Positions 28,310 to 38,004 of a stretch of DNA of 64,000 nucleotides are shown in pieces (positions within the stretch are counted from its first letter, which is position 1; each line of letters starts with the position of its first letter). Both the position numbers and the translations under genes were made by a program. The notes under the pieces are model-generated. The model saw nothing but the letters and a program-made list of their open reading frames with translations, was not told where the DNA came from and searched no databases. The stretch spans positions 35,279 through 99,278 of the forward strand of contig CAVQMB010000042.1 in NCBI GenBank assembly GCA_963713445.1. Direction: 5' to 3'. This stretch comes from CAVQMB01 sp963713445. GTDB lineage: Bacteria; Pseudomonadota; Gammaproteobacteria; Competibacterales; Competibacteraceae.

Positions 28310-29256
28310 TGTTGCCTCATCAGGTGTCCGCGACCGGGCGGAGTGGTGAAATCCAGCCGGGGGCCGCGCGGGATGATCCGACTCGGATTCAACTGTGGAT
28401 GGCTGGTGTAGTAATGGGTCTTGATGTGGCCGAAATCGACGGTGCCGGCCACACCCGGGTGCTGGAACAGTTCCCGCGTGTAGCCCCACAAGTGCCGGTA
28501 GTCGGTCAGCCGCTGGCGGTTGCACTTGAAGTGGTAGTGATAAACGCTGTCGAATCGCACCAGTGTGGTGAACAGCCGCCAGTCGGCCTCGGTGAGTCGG
28601 TCGCCGCACAGATAACGGCGTCGGGCGAGGCGCTGCTCGAGCTCGTCCAGGGTTGCGAACAGGGATTCGAAGGCGTCGTCGTAGGCCGCCTGCGAACTGG
28701 CAAAGCCGGCCCGGTAGACACCGTTATTGACGGTCTCGTAGATGCGGGCATTGAGCGCGTCGATTTCAGCGCGCAGGTCGCCGGGGTAGCAGTCGACGCT
28801 GGCGTCGCCGAACCCATCGAAGGAGCGGTTGAGGATGCGGATGATGTCGCTGGATTCGTTGTTGACGATGGTGGTGTGTTCGCGGTCCCACAGCACCGGT
28901 ACGGTCACCTTGCCGGTATAGTGCGGGTCGGCCCGGGTATACAACTGGTGCAGGTGCTGCAGCCCATACAGCCGGTCCGGGTGGGCGGCACTGAATGACC
29001 ACCCGGATTCGCCCATGTGCGGGTCGACCACGATGACATCGATGACGTCGCTCAGCCGCTTCAAGACCCGCACGATCAGCGTGCGGTGGGCCCACGGGCA
29101 GGCCAGCGACACGTACAGGCAGTAGCGCCCGGCGGCTGGCGGGAAATCGCCACCGAGCGGGTGTCGGAAGCGGCTGTCGGGGCGGTGGAAGCGGCCGTCC
29201 CCGCTGGCGGGGATCACGCCTTCAGGGTGCCAGACGCCGTCGATCAGTTGTCCCAT
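28306..29256 (-). CDS. yqjG: Glutathionyl-hydroquinone reductase (YqjG/ECM4 family, xi-class GST)
   Basis: 316 residues, the usual size for this family. The catalytic Cys is in CPWAHRTLIVR; the glutathione-site segment VPVLWDREHTTIVNNESSDIIR (cited by its ends) carries the conserved V-P-V-L-W-D and NNES-D. The TVNNGVYRAGFASSQAAY block and the Tyr-rich VYHYHFKCN segment are typical. These enzymes reduce glutathionyl-hydroquinones in the cytoplasm. It lies 13 bases after batD and overlaps doeB by 4 bases, so it belongs to the same transcript. Confidence 0.94.
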   Translation of the reverse strand: MGQLIDGVWHPEGVIPASGDGRFHRPDSRFRHPLGGDFPPAAGRYCLYVSLACPWAHRTLIVRVLKRLSDVIDVIVVDPHMGESGWSFSAAHPDRLYGLQHLHQLYTRADPHYTGKVTVPVLWDREHTTIVNNESSDIIRILNRSFDGFGDASVDCYPGDLRAEIDALNARIYETVNNGVYRAGFASSQAAYDDAFESLFATLDELEQRLARRRYLCGDRLTEADWRLFTTLVRFDSVYHYHFKCNRQRLTDYRHLWGYTRELFQHPGVAGTVDFGHIKTHYYTSHPQLNPSRIIPRGPRLDFTTPPGRGHLMRQQ

Positions 29257-29269
29257 TGAGCTGTCCTCG

Positions 29270-30961
29270 TCACGACCTGTCGTCGCTGATGGATGGATAA
29301 AGAGGCGGTAGTGAGTTCCCGCTGGCGCGTGGCGCCCGGCGCGGCGGCCGCAGCCCGCGGCGCAGGCTGAGCGCCAGCGCCGCGCCGTGCCAGGCCGGTG
29401 GTTCGGGGGTATACAGCGCCCGCTCCAGGGCGCTTAGATGCGCGGTCGTATCCGGCCGGCGAAGGGCCAGTTCGCCGAGGCTGCCGGGTGCCCGATCCGG
29501 CCACTCCAGCGTGGCCCAGGCCAGTAAGCTGCGCGCCGCCGCATGGGCGTCGTGCCGGCGGCAGGCGGCGAAGAAGGCGTGGCGGGCGCGGACCCGAGGG
29601 TTGTGGCGGCGACGCTCCAGCCCTACCGCGATCAGTACCACGCTGGCCAGCAGCACCAGCCCCGCGTCGAGACGGTAATGCAGCCAGGGGGTGGCTGTCG
29701 CGGCGGGCGCCCCGGGCGGTGCCGGCGGCGGGTTCGAACCTGCCGCCGCGGGTGCCACGGTGATCGTGCGGGCCGGCAATTCGGCGACCCGGGCCCGGTC
29801 ATGGACCGTGTCCCACCAGGCGACGCGGATGGCAGGCAGGGTGAAGCTGCCGGCATGGCTCGGCACCAGCACCAGTTGCTGCTCGCGGCGGCCGATCAGC
29901 CAGCCGTCGCGATGATGGGTGCTGGCCTCGGTCTGTTCCGGATAGCTGCGGGCCCAGACCATGGCGGGCAGGTGCAGTGTCGGTAGCTGGGCCGCCTCCA
30001 GTCCGCGTGCCTCGAGCAACAGCTTGCGGGTGACCGGTTGGCCGACCTGGAATTTCGGCGTGTGCCCGGTCCAGTCGCTGCTCAGCGTCAGCTGCGGGCT
30101 GGGCAGCCAGTCACTGGCAATGGCCAGGTCTGGCCGCGGCCGTACGTTAAGTCGTACCGGGGCACTGCGGACCGTGAGTCGCCGGCCAGGGCCACTCAGC
30201 GGGTCGCGTGCCGCGCCAGCGGTGCGGGCCAGCACCCGGGCGCGCAGCTCCAGCGCGGGGATTACCAGCGTGCCGCTGCGCTGTGGGATCAGCGCGAACT
30301 GGCGTTCGTACACCCGGTATTCACGGCCGTGACGATGGGTGACCGATTCGTGGAAGTCCCCCAGCGGCTCGAGAATCGCGTCGCGTATGGGCGTGCCACG
30401 GCTGAATTCGCTGTCGGTCAGGCGTACCCCGGAGGCGAGCAACACCCGCTCGCGATAGCGTACCTGACTCTGCACATACGGCGTCCGCGGTGTCGCCAGT
30501 GTTTCGATCAACACATCGCGGTCTTCGTGGGCCCCGGCGGGCAATGCCAGTACGTGGACGGTCAACGGTGTGGTCGCGAGCTGCGCTGCAACGGGTAACG
30601 CCGGCAGCCGCAGACGACCGGTGTGGCGCGGCGCCAGTTCCACCAGCCAGCGAAAGTGTTCGCTCGCGGTGCTGTGGCCAGGGGCCGGCTGCTGGCTGCG
30701 ATGACTGCTGAGAATCTCGAAATCGCGGGTCAGCGGCGTCACGTCCAGGTCAACCGTGTCGCCGGTGATGTCGGCGTCGATCGTCAGCAGGATGGACTCG
30801 CCCGCGTACACGGTACTGCGATCGAGGAAGGCCCGCACTGACTGGGCCATCGCCGGGGCGCTCAGCAGGCCGAGCCACAGCGCCAGCCAGACCCGCCAGC
30901 GGCTTGCCGGCGCCGGGCGTTGTCTGGGGTCTCTGCGCCCGCTGGCGTTGCTGCGAGTCAT
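29270..30961 (-). CDS. batD: BatD-like oxygen tolerance protein
   Basis: 563 residues: an N-terminal membrane/signal segment (VWLALWLGLLSAPAMA), a long beta-rich periplasmic part of the BatD/oxygen-tolerance family (FLDRSTVYAGESILLTID; VRYRERVLLASGVRLTD), one membrane helix (LDAGLVLLASVVLIAVGL) and a cytoplasmic Arg-rich tail. The ATG at 30961 overlaps the upstream stop by 4 bases. Bat proteins form an inner-membrane complex with VWA proteins and a MoxR ATPase; they were linked to aerotolerance in Bacteroides, and their role in proteobacteria is unclear. Confidence 0.85.
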   Translation of the reverse strand: MTRSNASGRRDPRQRPAPASRWRVWLALWLGLLSAPAMAQSVRAFLDRSTVYAGESILLTIDADITGDTVDLDVTPLTRDFEILSSHRSQQPAPGHSTASEHFRWLVELAPRHTGRLRLPALPVAAQLATTPLTVHVLALPAGAHEDRDVLIETLATPRTPYVQSQVRYRERVLLASGVRLTDSEFSRGTPIRDAILEPLGDFHESVTHRHGREYRVYERQFALIPQRSGTLVIPALELRARVLARTAGAARDPLSGPGRRLTVRSAPVRLNVRPRPDLAIASDWLPSPQLTLSSDWTGHTPKFQVGQPVTRKLLLEARGLEAAQLPTLHLPAMVWARSYPEQTEASTHHRDGWLIGRREQQLVLVPSHAGSFTLPAIRVAWWDTVHDRARVAELPARTITVAPAAAGSNPPPAPPGAPAATATPWLHYRLDAGLVLLASVVLIAVGLERRRHNPRVRARHAFFAACRRHDAHAAARSLLAWATLEWPDRAPGSLGELALRRPDTTAHLSALERALYTPEPPAWHGAALALSLRRGLRPPRRAPRASGNSLPPLYPSISDDRS

Positions 30962-32700
30962 TGTGCCGGGTCCGTCATGGTGGCGTGCCGTTCCTCGTAC
31001 TGCTGGCGGAACTTGCGCCGCAGCAGACCGCCGGGGTCGTCGGGGATGCGACGCAACCACTGCTTGAGAGTCTGCTCCTGTTCCAGGCTGAGCCGGTCCG
31101 CGGAACCCCCGGCGGCATGACCGGATTCCCCCGGGGCCATTGCTGTGGAACCGTTGGCCCGTGCGGCCGCAGCGTCGCCGCCGCCGTTCTGCTGCGGCGA
31201 ATGGCGGCGTGGCTTGGCGGAGCGGGTACGGGCCGCGGCGGGGTGCTGATCCCGCCGCCGGTTTGTGGTCGGCCGGGTTGGATCGGGCGGCAGCCGCCGG
31301 GTCCGGCCGCGGCCGGTGCCCGCGGCCGGATGCTGGCGCTGTTTCCGTTCGCGCAGCAGTTGCTCCACCAGCGCTCGATTAGCGCGCGCATCCGCCATTC
31401 CGGGAGCACTGGCCAGCGCCCTGTCGTAGGCTGCCAGCGCTTCCCGATAGCGGCCCAGCCGGACCAGTGCGTTGCCCCGGTTGTAGGCCCCGTCCGGGCT
31501 GTCGACCCGGGCGAAGGCCGCCGCCGCGGCGGCGTAGTGGCCAGCCCGATACGCCGCGGTACCCTTGATCCAGGCTGACTGGGCGAGGGCCTCGGCCGCG
31601 GCCGGGCGGTGCTCGCGCAACGCCTGGTAGGCCTGCTGATCTGCGCGCTGCCACAGCGAGGCCATGCTCCAGGCGGCCGCTGGGCGTGGCACCGGCAGCC
31701 ACAGTAGTAGCAGCAGCAGCCAGCCGCGGCGAAACCCCAGTGCGGCCAGCGGCAGCAGCAGCAGGACCAGCCAGGAACCGCGCTCCAGCCAGGCCTGACC
31801 GCCGACGTTGTCCCGCGGGCCGGCGCGCGGCGCGGGTTGGTCGGCGGTGAGTGCGCGGATATCGCTGTCGTCGGCCGTCAGTTCGGTGTAACGGCCACCG
31901 CCGGCGCGGGCGACCGCCTGAAGCGCTGACCGGTCCAGCCGGCTCAGATCGGTGTGGCCGCTGCCATTGGTGACGAAACCGCCGTTACCGTTGGGAATCG
32001 GTGCGCCGGCCGGGGTGCCGACCGCCAGCACCGCGACCCGCTGGCCTTCCCGCCGGAGTCGGCCGGCGGCCCGGGCGGCGGCGGTGTCGGCCTGGGCCGC
32101 GATAAGTATGATCTGGCCATGGCGCACACCGGCCTGACTGAGCAGTCGTCCGGCCATGGTCAGCGCCGGTCCGGGCCGATTGCCCCGCGCCGGCATCAGG
32201 TCCGGCTTGAGCGCCGGCAGCAGATGGTCGATGGTGACGGCGTCACGGGTCAAGGGGACCACCGTGAACGCAGCGCCGGCGTATACCACCAGGCCGGTTC
32301 GGGTATCGCTCTGGGCCAGCAGATCGCGGATCTTGAAGCGGGCCCGCGCCAGCCGTGACGGTTGCAGGTCGCGCGCCAGCATCGACTGCGACAGGTCCAG
32401 CACCACCACCCGGCCGGCCTGGTTCTGATACAGCGGCAGCGGGCGCCGCTGCCAGGTCGGGCCGGCCAGTGCCAGGACGGCGCACAGCCAGCCCAGGGCC
32501 AGCAAGGCCAGCCAGTAGCGCCGCTGGCCGCCCGGCTGGTGGACCAGGAGTTGCTCGAGCAGGGCCGGGTCGCACCACCGGCGCCAGCCGTCGACGCCGC
32601 CACGGCGGCGTCGCAGCCACAACCACAGCACGCTCAGGGGCAGCAACGCCAGCAGCCACAGCGGGCGGACGAAATGAAACTGGTGCCAGAATGGCGCCAT
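30958..32700 (-). CDS. BatB/BatC fusion: VWA domain membrane protein with TPR region
   Basis: 580 residues. Two N-terminal membrane helices (PLWLLALLPLSVLWLWL; YWLALLALGWLCAVLALAG) are followed by a VWA domain with MIDAS motif DLSQS at about residue 100. Two more helices near residue 320 come next (WLVLLLLPLAALGF and WLLLLLLWLPVP). A TPR-like region follows (AYNRGNALVRLGRYREALAAYDRAL, cited by its ends). The Arg/Pro/Gln-rich tail is low in complexity. In many genomes the VWA part (BatB) and TPR part (BatC) are separate genes. It is 2 bases after batA and overlaps batD by 4 bases. Confidence 0.88.
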   Translation of the reverse strand: MAPFWHQFHFVRPLWLLALLPLSVLWLWLRRRRGGVDGWRRWCDPALLEQLLVHQPGGQRRYWLALLALGWLCAVLALAGPTWQRRPLPLYQNQAGRVVVLDLSQSMLARDLQPSRLARARFKIRDLLAQSDTRTGLVVYAGAAFTVVPLTRDAVTIDHLLPALKPDLMPARGNRPGPALTMAGRLLSQAGVRHGQIILIAAQADTAAARAAGRLRREGQRVAVLAVGTPAGAPIPNGNGGFVTNGSGHTDLSRLDRSALQAVARAGGGRYTELTADDSDIRALTADQPAPRAGPRDNVGGQAWLERGSWLVLLLLPLAALGFRRGWLLLLLLWLPVPRPAAAWSMASLWQRADQQAYQALREHRPAAAEALAQSAWIKGTAAYRAGHYAAAAAAFARVDSPDGAYNRGNALVRLGRYREALAAYDRALASAPGMADARANRALVEQLLRERKQRQHPAAGTGRGRTRRLPPDPTRPTTNRRRDQHPAAARTRSAKPRRHSPQQNGGGDAAAARANGSTAMAPGESGHAAGGSADRLSLEQEQTLKQWLRRIPDDPGGLLRRKFRQQYEERHATMTDPAQ

Positions 32701-32702
32701 GG

Positions 32703-33689
32703 TCAGGCCAGCCGTCGCGGCGGCTGGGCCAGCAGCCAGACCAGCGCTACGCTGACTGCCAGTACCGCCGCCAGCGGCCAGGGATAAAGTTCCCGCACCG
32801 GGCGCAGCCGGCGGTCGGCGTGCGGCACCGGTTCAAGCTGGTCGAGCTGGCGGTAGATCGCTGCCAGGGAGGCGCTGTCGCGGGCGCGGAAGTAGCGGCC
32901 GCCGGTCAAGCGGGCGATTTTGCGCAGGGTCGGTTCATCCAGGTCTGCTGACGGATTGATCCGGGTGTTTCCGAACAGCCCGCGCACCACCATGCTGTCG
33001 GCGCCGACCCCGATGGTGTAGATCCGCAAGCCGATCTGCGCCGCCAGCCGCGCCGCATGCAGTGGCTCCAGCACGCCGGCGTTGTTGGCTCCGTCGGTTA
33101 GCAGAATCAGGACCTTGCTGGCCATATCAGCACCCCGCAGCAGCTTGACCGCCAGGCCGATGGCGTCGCCGATCGAGGTCCGCTGGCCGGCCAGGCCGAC
33201 CTCGGCTTCATCGAGCAGCCGGCGCACGGTGGCGTGGTCCAGTGTGAGCGGGACCTGCAGATAGGGCTGGCCGCCGAACAGGATCAGCCCGATGCGATCG
33301 CCGCGGCGGCCGGCAATGAAGCGGTCGCCCAGTTGCTGCACCGCCGCCAGGCGCGAGCGGGTGCCGTCACCCAATGGCATATCGTCCGTCTGCATGCTGC
33401 CGGAGATGTCCACCGCCAGCAACAGGTCGCGGCCGCTGACCGGGACGACCAGCGGCGGCCCCAGCAGTTGCGGCCGGCTGGCTGCCAGCACCAGCCCCAG
33501 CCAGCCGACGGTGGCCAGGGCAAGCGTCAGCGGCCGGGCACGACGGCGACTCGGAAATTCGCTCAGAACGGCAAAAAACGGCACCCGCAGGGCGCTGCTG
33601 GGCTGCCTGCTGGCGCGGGGCAGCAGCCAGGCCAGCAGCAGCGGCAGCGGCAGCGCCGCAAATGCGTAGGGCCAGGCCAACTGCAGCAT
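32703..33689 (-). CDS. batA: BatA-like VWA-domain membrane protein
   Basis: 328 residues. N-terminal helices (PYAFAALPLPLLLAWLLP; LTLALATVGWLGLVLAAS), then a VWA domain with a full MIDAS: DISGSM near residue 94, a Thr in the QRTSIGDAIGLA loop and the Asp of LLTDGANNAG. A C-terminal helix (WPLAAVLAVSVALVWLLA) anchors it again. VWA proteins of this type work with MoxR ATPases, here encoded upstream in the same run. It starts 2 bases after the DUF4381 gene. Confidence 0.9.
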   Translation of the reverse strand: MLQLAWPYAFAALPLPLLLAWLLPRASRQPSSALRVPFFAVLSEFPSRRRARPLTLALATVGWLGLVLAASRPQLLGPPLVVPVSGRDLLLAVDISGSMQTDDMPLGDGTRSRLAAVQQLGDRFIAGRRGDRIGLILFGGQPYLQVPLTLDHATVRRLLDEAEVGLAGQRTSIGDAIGLAVKLLRGADMASKVLILLTDGANNAGVLEPLHAARLAAQIGLRIYTIGVGADSMVVRGLFGNTRINPSADLDEPTLRKIARLTGGRYFRARDSASLAAIYRQLDQLEPVPHADRRLRPVRELYPWPLAAVLAVSVALVWLLAQPPRRLA

Positions 33690-33691
33690 GA

Positions 33692-34153
33692 TTACAGGTT
33701 GCGGCGCAGCCAGCGCCGGGCCAGGCTGACCAGGGCTTGGGTTTCGAACGTGGCGCCCGGCCGGAACGGCGCCTCGGCCAGAACCCGGCCGGGGCCGTTA
33801 CTGAAGCGATCGGTGGCGCCGGTACGGTCGAGAAACCGGAGCCAGTCGACACCGCTCAGCGCGGCTACCTGCTGGCGCGGGAACCGGGCCAGCGCGGCGC
33901 GCCGCAACAGCGTCGACACGCCGGCGCTCAGCGTCCGCGGATCGCCGCCGGACTGGCGCTGCAGCTGCTGCAACAGGCGCAATGCCCGGTGGCGCTGACG
34001 CCGGCGCCGCGCCAGCCGGATCAGCTGCCGGAGCGCCGCAGCCAGTGCGGCCAGCAGGACCAGTCCCAGCAGCCACCAGCCGGGTGCCGGCGGCCACCAG
34101 TCCGGCGGCGGCGCCGGGTGGATGTCATGCAGTGCGAGCAGTTGCGGGTTCAC
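33692..34153 (-). CDS. DUF4381 membrane protein
   Basis: 153 residues with the DUF4381 layout: a short N-terminus ending in PDWWPPAPGWW, one membrane helix (LLGLVLLAALAAALRQLI) and a cytoplasmic helical domain rich in Arg and Leu. GTG at 34153 overlaps the upstream DUF58 stop (GTGA), which fixes the start; the longer upstream frame is a shadow of the DUF58 gene. The family is always found with moxR-DUF58-batA genes, and its own function is unknown. Confidence 0.82.
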   Translation of the reverse strand: MNPQLLALHDIHPAPPPDWWPPAPGWWLLGLVLLAALAAALRQLIRLARRRRQRHRALRLLQQLQRQSGGDPRTLSAGVSTLLRRAALARFPRQQVAALSGVDWLRFLDRTGATDRFSNGPGRVLAEAPFRPGATFETQALVSLARRWLRRNL

Positions 34154-35079
34154 TGGTACCCCGTGGGACCCAGGTGGGTACGCAGCAGCTCGGCGAGATT
34201 GTCGGCGGCAGTGAGCCGCAGCCGCGCAATTCCATGGCGCTGCAGCAGATCGCTCAGCCGCTGCTGGCGTTCGCCGACGCACTGGCGATAGTGCTCGCGC
34301 TGGGTCCGGTCTCCGGTGTCGAGCATGCAGGTCCGGTGGCCGTCGCTGATCGGGTAGCGGCCGGCGGGAGGCGGTGTCAGTTCCAGCGGATCCAGAATCT
34401 GGCAGACCAGTAGATCGAGCCGGCGGCGCAGGCTGGCGAGTGTCGGGATCAGCGCCGGCTCGATGGCGTAGCCGTCGCTGATCAGTATCGCCAGACTGCC
34501 GGGCCGGCTGCTTGCCTGCAGTTGCCGCAGGGCCGGTCCCAGGCCCCCGGCGCGGCCGGTGATGTCGGTACGCGGCTGATACCACGTCAGCAGGGCGGCC
34601 AGCAGCCGGTGCATGCCGCGGCGACCGGCTACCGCCGGCAGACTCTGCTGATGATCGCAGTCGAACAGCCGGGCCCCGATACGATCGCCGCGCAACACCG
34701 TGATCCAGCCAAACAGCGCGGCCAGGCGGGTTGCGACCACTGACTTGAAGGCAATCCGGGTGCCGAAGAACAGACTGGGGTTGACGTCCAGCAACAGGGT
34801 AACCGGGCGGTCGCGCTCCTCGCTGAAGATCTTGGTGTGGGTCTGGCCGGTGCGCGCGGTGACCCGCCAGTCGATGTGGCGGATCTCGTCGCCCGGCAGG
34901 TACCGGCGCGACTCCGCGAAGTCGATGCCGCGGCCACGCTGGCGTGACGGCCGCTGGCCGCTGCGGGCCGCGGCGCTCGGCCGCGGGCTATTCAACAGCA
35001 GCCGGCGGGCATCGAGCTGCAGCCGCACCAGTTCGGCCAACTGAGGGTGGATGCCGTCGCTGGCGGGCGGGGCGGTCAC
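34150..35079 (-). CDS. DUF58 protein of the MoxR-associated operon
   Basis: 309 residues. The DUF58 hallmark is RGRGIDFAESRRYLPGDEIRHIDWRVTART (cited by its ends), followed by a VWA-like core LLLDVNPSLFFGT and the LAILISDGYAIE strand. These proteins bind MoxR-type ATPases and the VWA proteins of the same operon. The GTG at 35079 overlaps the moxR stop (GTGA). Before this point the same frame is open back to 35787, but only because moxR is frameshifted. Confidence 0.88.
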   Translation of the reverse strand: MTAPPASDGIHPQLAELVRLQLDARRLLLNSPRPSAAARSGQRPSRQRGRGIDFAESRRYLPGDEIRHIDWRVTARTGQTHTKIFSEERDRPVTLLLDVNPSLFFGTRIAFKSVVATRLAALFGWITVLRGDRIGARLFDCDHQQSLPAVAGRRGMHRLLAALLTWYQPRTDITGRAGGLGPALRQLQASSRPGSLAILISDGYAIEPALIPTLASLRRRLDLLVCQILDPLELTPPPAGRYPISDGHRTCMLDTGDRTQREHYRQCVGERQQRLSDLLQRHGIARLRLTAADNLAELLRTHLGPTGYQ

Positions 35080-36097
35080 GGCAGCGGGACATGCTCTAGC
35101 AGGTCGCGCAGCAGCCGGTCGCTGTCGATACCCTCGGCCTCGGCTTCGAAACTCGGCAGCAACCGGTGGCGCAAGCTGTCGAACAGCAGGCTCTGTACGT
35201 CCTGCGGGGTCACGTAATCGCGGCCCGCCAGCCAGGCATGGGCCCGGGCACAGCGCTCCAGGGCGATGGTGCCGCGCGGGCTGGCGCCAAACGCGAACCA
35301 GCGCGCCAGCTCCGGATCGTAGGCGGCGGGATTGCGGGTCGCCAGCACCACCTGGACGATATACTCTTCCAGTTCCGCGCCAGGTACAGGGACAGCACCT
35401 CGCGCCGGGCCTGAAAGATGGTGGCCTGATCCAGCAGCGTCCCGGCGGCGGCTGGACTCGGCCTCGCTGGCCAGCGCCTGCTGCCGTGCCAGGGCGAGGA
35501 TGCGGCGCTCGCTCTCGGGGCCGGGATAGCCGATCCGCACGTACAGCAGAAAGCGGTCGAGCTGGGCCTCCGGCAGCGGGATAGGTGCCTTCCTGCTCGA
35601 TCGGGTTCTGGGTGGCCATCACCAGGAACAGCTCGCGGCAGCGGGTAGGTGGTGCGCCCGACCGTGACCTGGCGCTCGGCCATGGCCTCCAGCAGGGCCG
35701 ATTGCACCTTGGCCGGCGCGCGGTTGATCTCGTCGGCCAGCAGCAGATTGTGGAAGAGGGGGCCGGGCTGAAATTCGAAGCTGGCACTCCTGCGGGCGGT
35801 AGATCTCGGTGCCGGTGAGATCGGCCGGCAGCAGGTCCGGGGTGAACTGGATGCGGTGGAAGTCGCCCTCGATGGCTGCGGCCAGCGCCTTGATGGCGCG
35901 TGGTCTTGGCCAGTCCGGGCAGCCCCTTCGACCAGCAGATGGCCGTCGGCCAGCAGTGCGATGAGCAGGCGGTTCAGCAGCGTCTGCTGGCCGATGATCT
36001 GGCTCTGCAACTGGCGGCGCAGAGCGGCGAAGGCCTGTTGCGCCGGCGTGGTGGCCGGATCGGCCGCGTCAACCTGCTCGGCGGGTGCACTGGTCAT
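35076..36097 (-). CDS. MoxR-family AAA+ ATPase, heavily frameshifted
   Basis: Pieces of one MoxR ATPase (~335 residues) are spread over all three minus frames. In order they are the N-terminus with QSQIIGQQTLLNRLLIALLA, a Walker A equivalent hidden by a shift near 35925, LADEINRAPAKVQSALLEAM (Walker B), FLVMATQNPIEQEGTYP (sensor 1), RIGYPGPESERRIL and the C-terminal WLAGRDYVTPQDVQ to LLEHVPLP. At least seven indels are needed, several inside short G or C runs. MoxR ATPases act as chaperones for VWA-domain partners, here encoded downstream. The dense errors suggest poor base accuracy here more than gene decay, since all downstream partners are intact. Confidence 0.8.
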
Positions 36098-36212
36098 GTT
36101 ACGATGCTGCTGTTGCCGGAATCAGACTGACAGTTAATATAATCCGTCAGCGCGAGGCAAGAGGCGGGGCGATCGCGTCCGCCCACCAGCACAATCACAA
36201 CCGGACCGCGCC

Positions 36213-37511
36213 ATGGCCTTCCCGCTCACCGTCATTGCCCTGTTCGTCCTGCTGATCCTGGGCATCCCGATCTCGATCTCGCTGCTGTTCAGCGGCACCT
36301 TGGGCTACATGCTGACCATCGGCTTTCAGCCCGGGCTGACCGCCCTTGGCCAAGGGGCCTTCTCCGATCTGAACTCCTTCGTGATCATCGCCATCCCCCT
36401 CTACATCCTGATGGGCCAGATCATGCTCAAGGGGGAGGCCGGGCACGACCTGTTCGATTTCGCCCAGCACATCCTGGGGCAAGCTCCCTGGAGGGCTGGC
36501 GATCGCCGCAATCTGCCGCCAGCGCCATCTTCGCCGCCATCTCGGGCTCCTCGACCGCCACCGCGGCGACCATCGGCTCGATCAGCATCCCGGAGATGCT
36601 GGATCGCGGCTACGACCGGCGCATGGCCATGGGCTCGGTGGCCGTCGCCGGCACCTCGGCATCCTGATCCCGCCGAGCATTTCCTTCATTCTCTATTCGC
36701 TGGTGACCGATACCTCGGTCGGCAAGCTGTTTCTCGCCGGGGTGCTGCCGGGGATCATGCTGGCGCTGCTGTTCGCCCGTCTACACGGTGCTGAAGGCCT
36801 GGCGCTTCAGTGGACAAGAGCAACATCGTGCACCACGAGGACGAGCACGAAATCCCCCTCACCTGGCGGGATGCTCGGCAGTGTGCTGATGATCCCGCTG
36901 GTGCTCGGTGGCATCTACACTGGGCTGGTTCACGCCCACTGAAGCGGCCGGGGTCGGCGTCGTCTATGCGCTTGCTGCTGACGACGGTTCTCAAGCGAAC
37001 CCTGAGATGGACGACTGCTTCTGGCAGGCGGCCCGCGACAGCGTGGTGACCAGCGCCATGATCCTGATGCTGATCGCCGGCGCCTCGGTCTTCGGCAATA
37101 CCCTGTCGCTGCTGCGGGTGCCGCAGGACGTGGCGCAGTGGCTCGAGGGAATGCACCTGGCCACCTGGCAGTTCCTGATCGCCGTCAACATCCTCTATCT
37201 GTTCCTGGGGATGTTCATGGACGCCTCGGCGGCGATCCTGGTCACGATTCCGATCCTGCTGCCGGGTCTGCAGGCGCTGCACATCGACCTGATCTGGTTC
37301 GGCGTCATCCTGGTGATGAACATGGAGATCGGTGCCGTCACCCCGCCGGTGGGCATGAACCTGTTCGTGGTGCAGGCACTGCGCGAAGATTTCACCATCC
37401 GCGAGGTGCTCATGGGCTCGCTGCCCTACGCCTGCGTCGGGATTGCTCGGGCTGGCGCTGGTGATGCTGTTCCCGCAGTTGGCATTGTGGCTGCCTGGCA
37501 GGCTCGGGTGA
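36213..37511 (+). CDS. dctM: TRAP transporter large membrane subunit DctM, frameshifted
   Basis: 433 codons when joined, normal for DctM. The N-terminus (VIALFVLLILGIPISISLLF) and central and C-terminal segments lie in different plus frames. These include AAISGSSTATAATIGSISIP and LVTDTSVGKLFLAGVLPGIM; WFTPTEAAGVGVVYA, MNMEIGAVTPPVGMNLFVVQ and the closing LFPQLALWLPGRLG follow. At least four indels occur between 36480 and 37445. DctM is the 12-helix channel subunit using a sodium or proton gradient. Its partners dctQ and dctP lie 0.6-2 kb away on the opposite strand, an unusual layout. The substrate is unknown; ectoine is possible from the doe genes nearby. Confidence 0.82.
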
Positions 37512-37512
37512 C

Positions 37513-37962
37513 TCAGCCAAGCTGGCGGCAGATGAGCTGATAGAGCGGGCCGCTGGGGTCGAGGCCGGCTTCCAGCCCGATCTGCACGGCTTCTGCGGCC
37601 GGTTTGCCTTCCACCGCATGAGCCCGCAGTGCCATCAGCGCACCGACCCGGTTGCCGCTGGCGCAGTGCACCAGCACCACAGCCTCGTCGTCGGCGTCCA
37701 GCGCGGCGTGCAGTCGGCGTGCGTTTTCCACGGTGAGGTCGCCCGGACTGGCGACCGGGATGTGTACGTAGCGCATGCCGCATGCGGTTACCGCGCTGGC
37801 TTCGTCGAACGCGCCGAACTCGCCGGTGGGCCGCAGATTGACCACCGTGCAGCAGCCCGCCTGGCACAGCTGGTCCAGGGTGGCATGGGCCGGCTGACCG
37901 CCGGTGAGGATCTGGTTACCGATCAGGCGGGCGTTAGGGATATCACTGAAGCTTGGGTTCAT
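37513..37962 (-). CDS. DUF442/Blh-type cysteine phosphatase-like protein
   Basis: 149 residues with the dual-specificity phosphatase-like fold of the beta-lactamase-hydrolase-like phosphatase (DUF442) family. The active-site loop is VLVHCASGNRVGAL, with Cys and Arg both kept. The N-terminal ILTGGQPAHATLDQL and CTVVNLRPTGEFG segments are typical. In Xylella and Agrobacterium, BigR-controlled blh operons join this domain to a sulfide-detoxifying persulfide dioxygenase; that partner is not here. Convergent with dctM, with 1 base between stops. An AT-rich inverted repeat (38005-38032) lies 43-70 bases upstream of its start. Confidence 0.83.
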   Translation of the reverse strand: MNPSFSDIPNARLIGNQILTGGQPAHATLDQLCQAGCCTVVNLRPTGEFGAFDEASAVTACGMRYVHIPVASPGDLTVENARRLHAALDADDEAVVLVHCASGNRVGALMALRAHAVEGKPAAEAVQIGLEAGLDPSGPLYQLICRQLG

Positions 37963-38004
37963 GCCAGTTCTCGTGCGGAATCGGAGGCTGGAAATTGCGC
38001 CGGA

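Noticed and set aside
35210..36097. True pseudogenisation of moxR
   Set aside because: All downstream partner genes are intact and the same kind of indel occurs in essential genes nearby, so sequence error is likelier.
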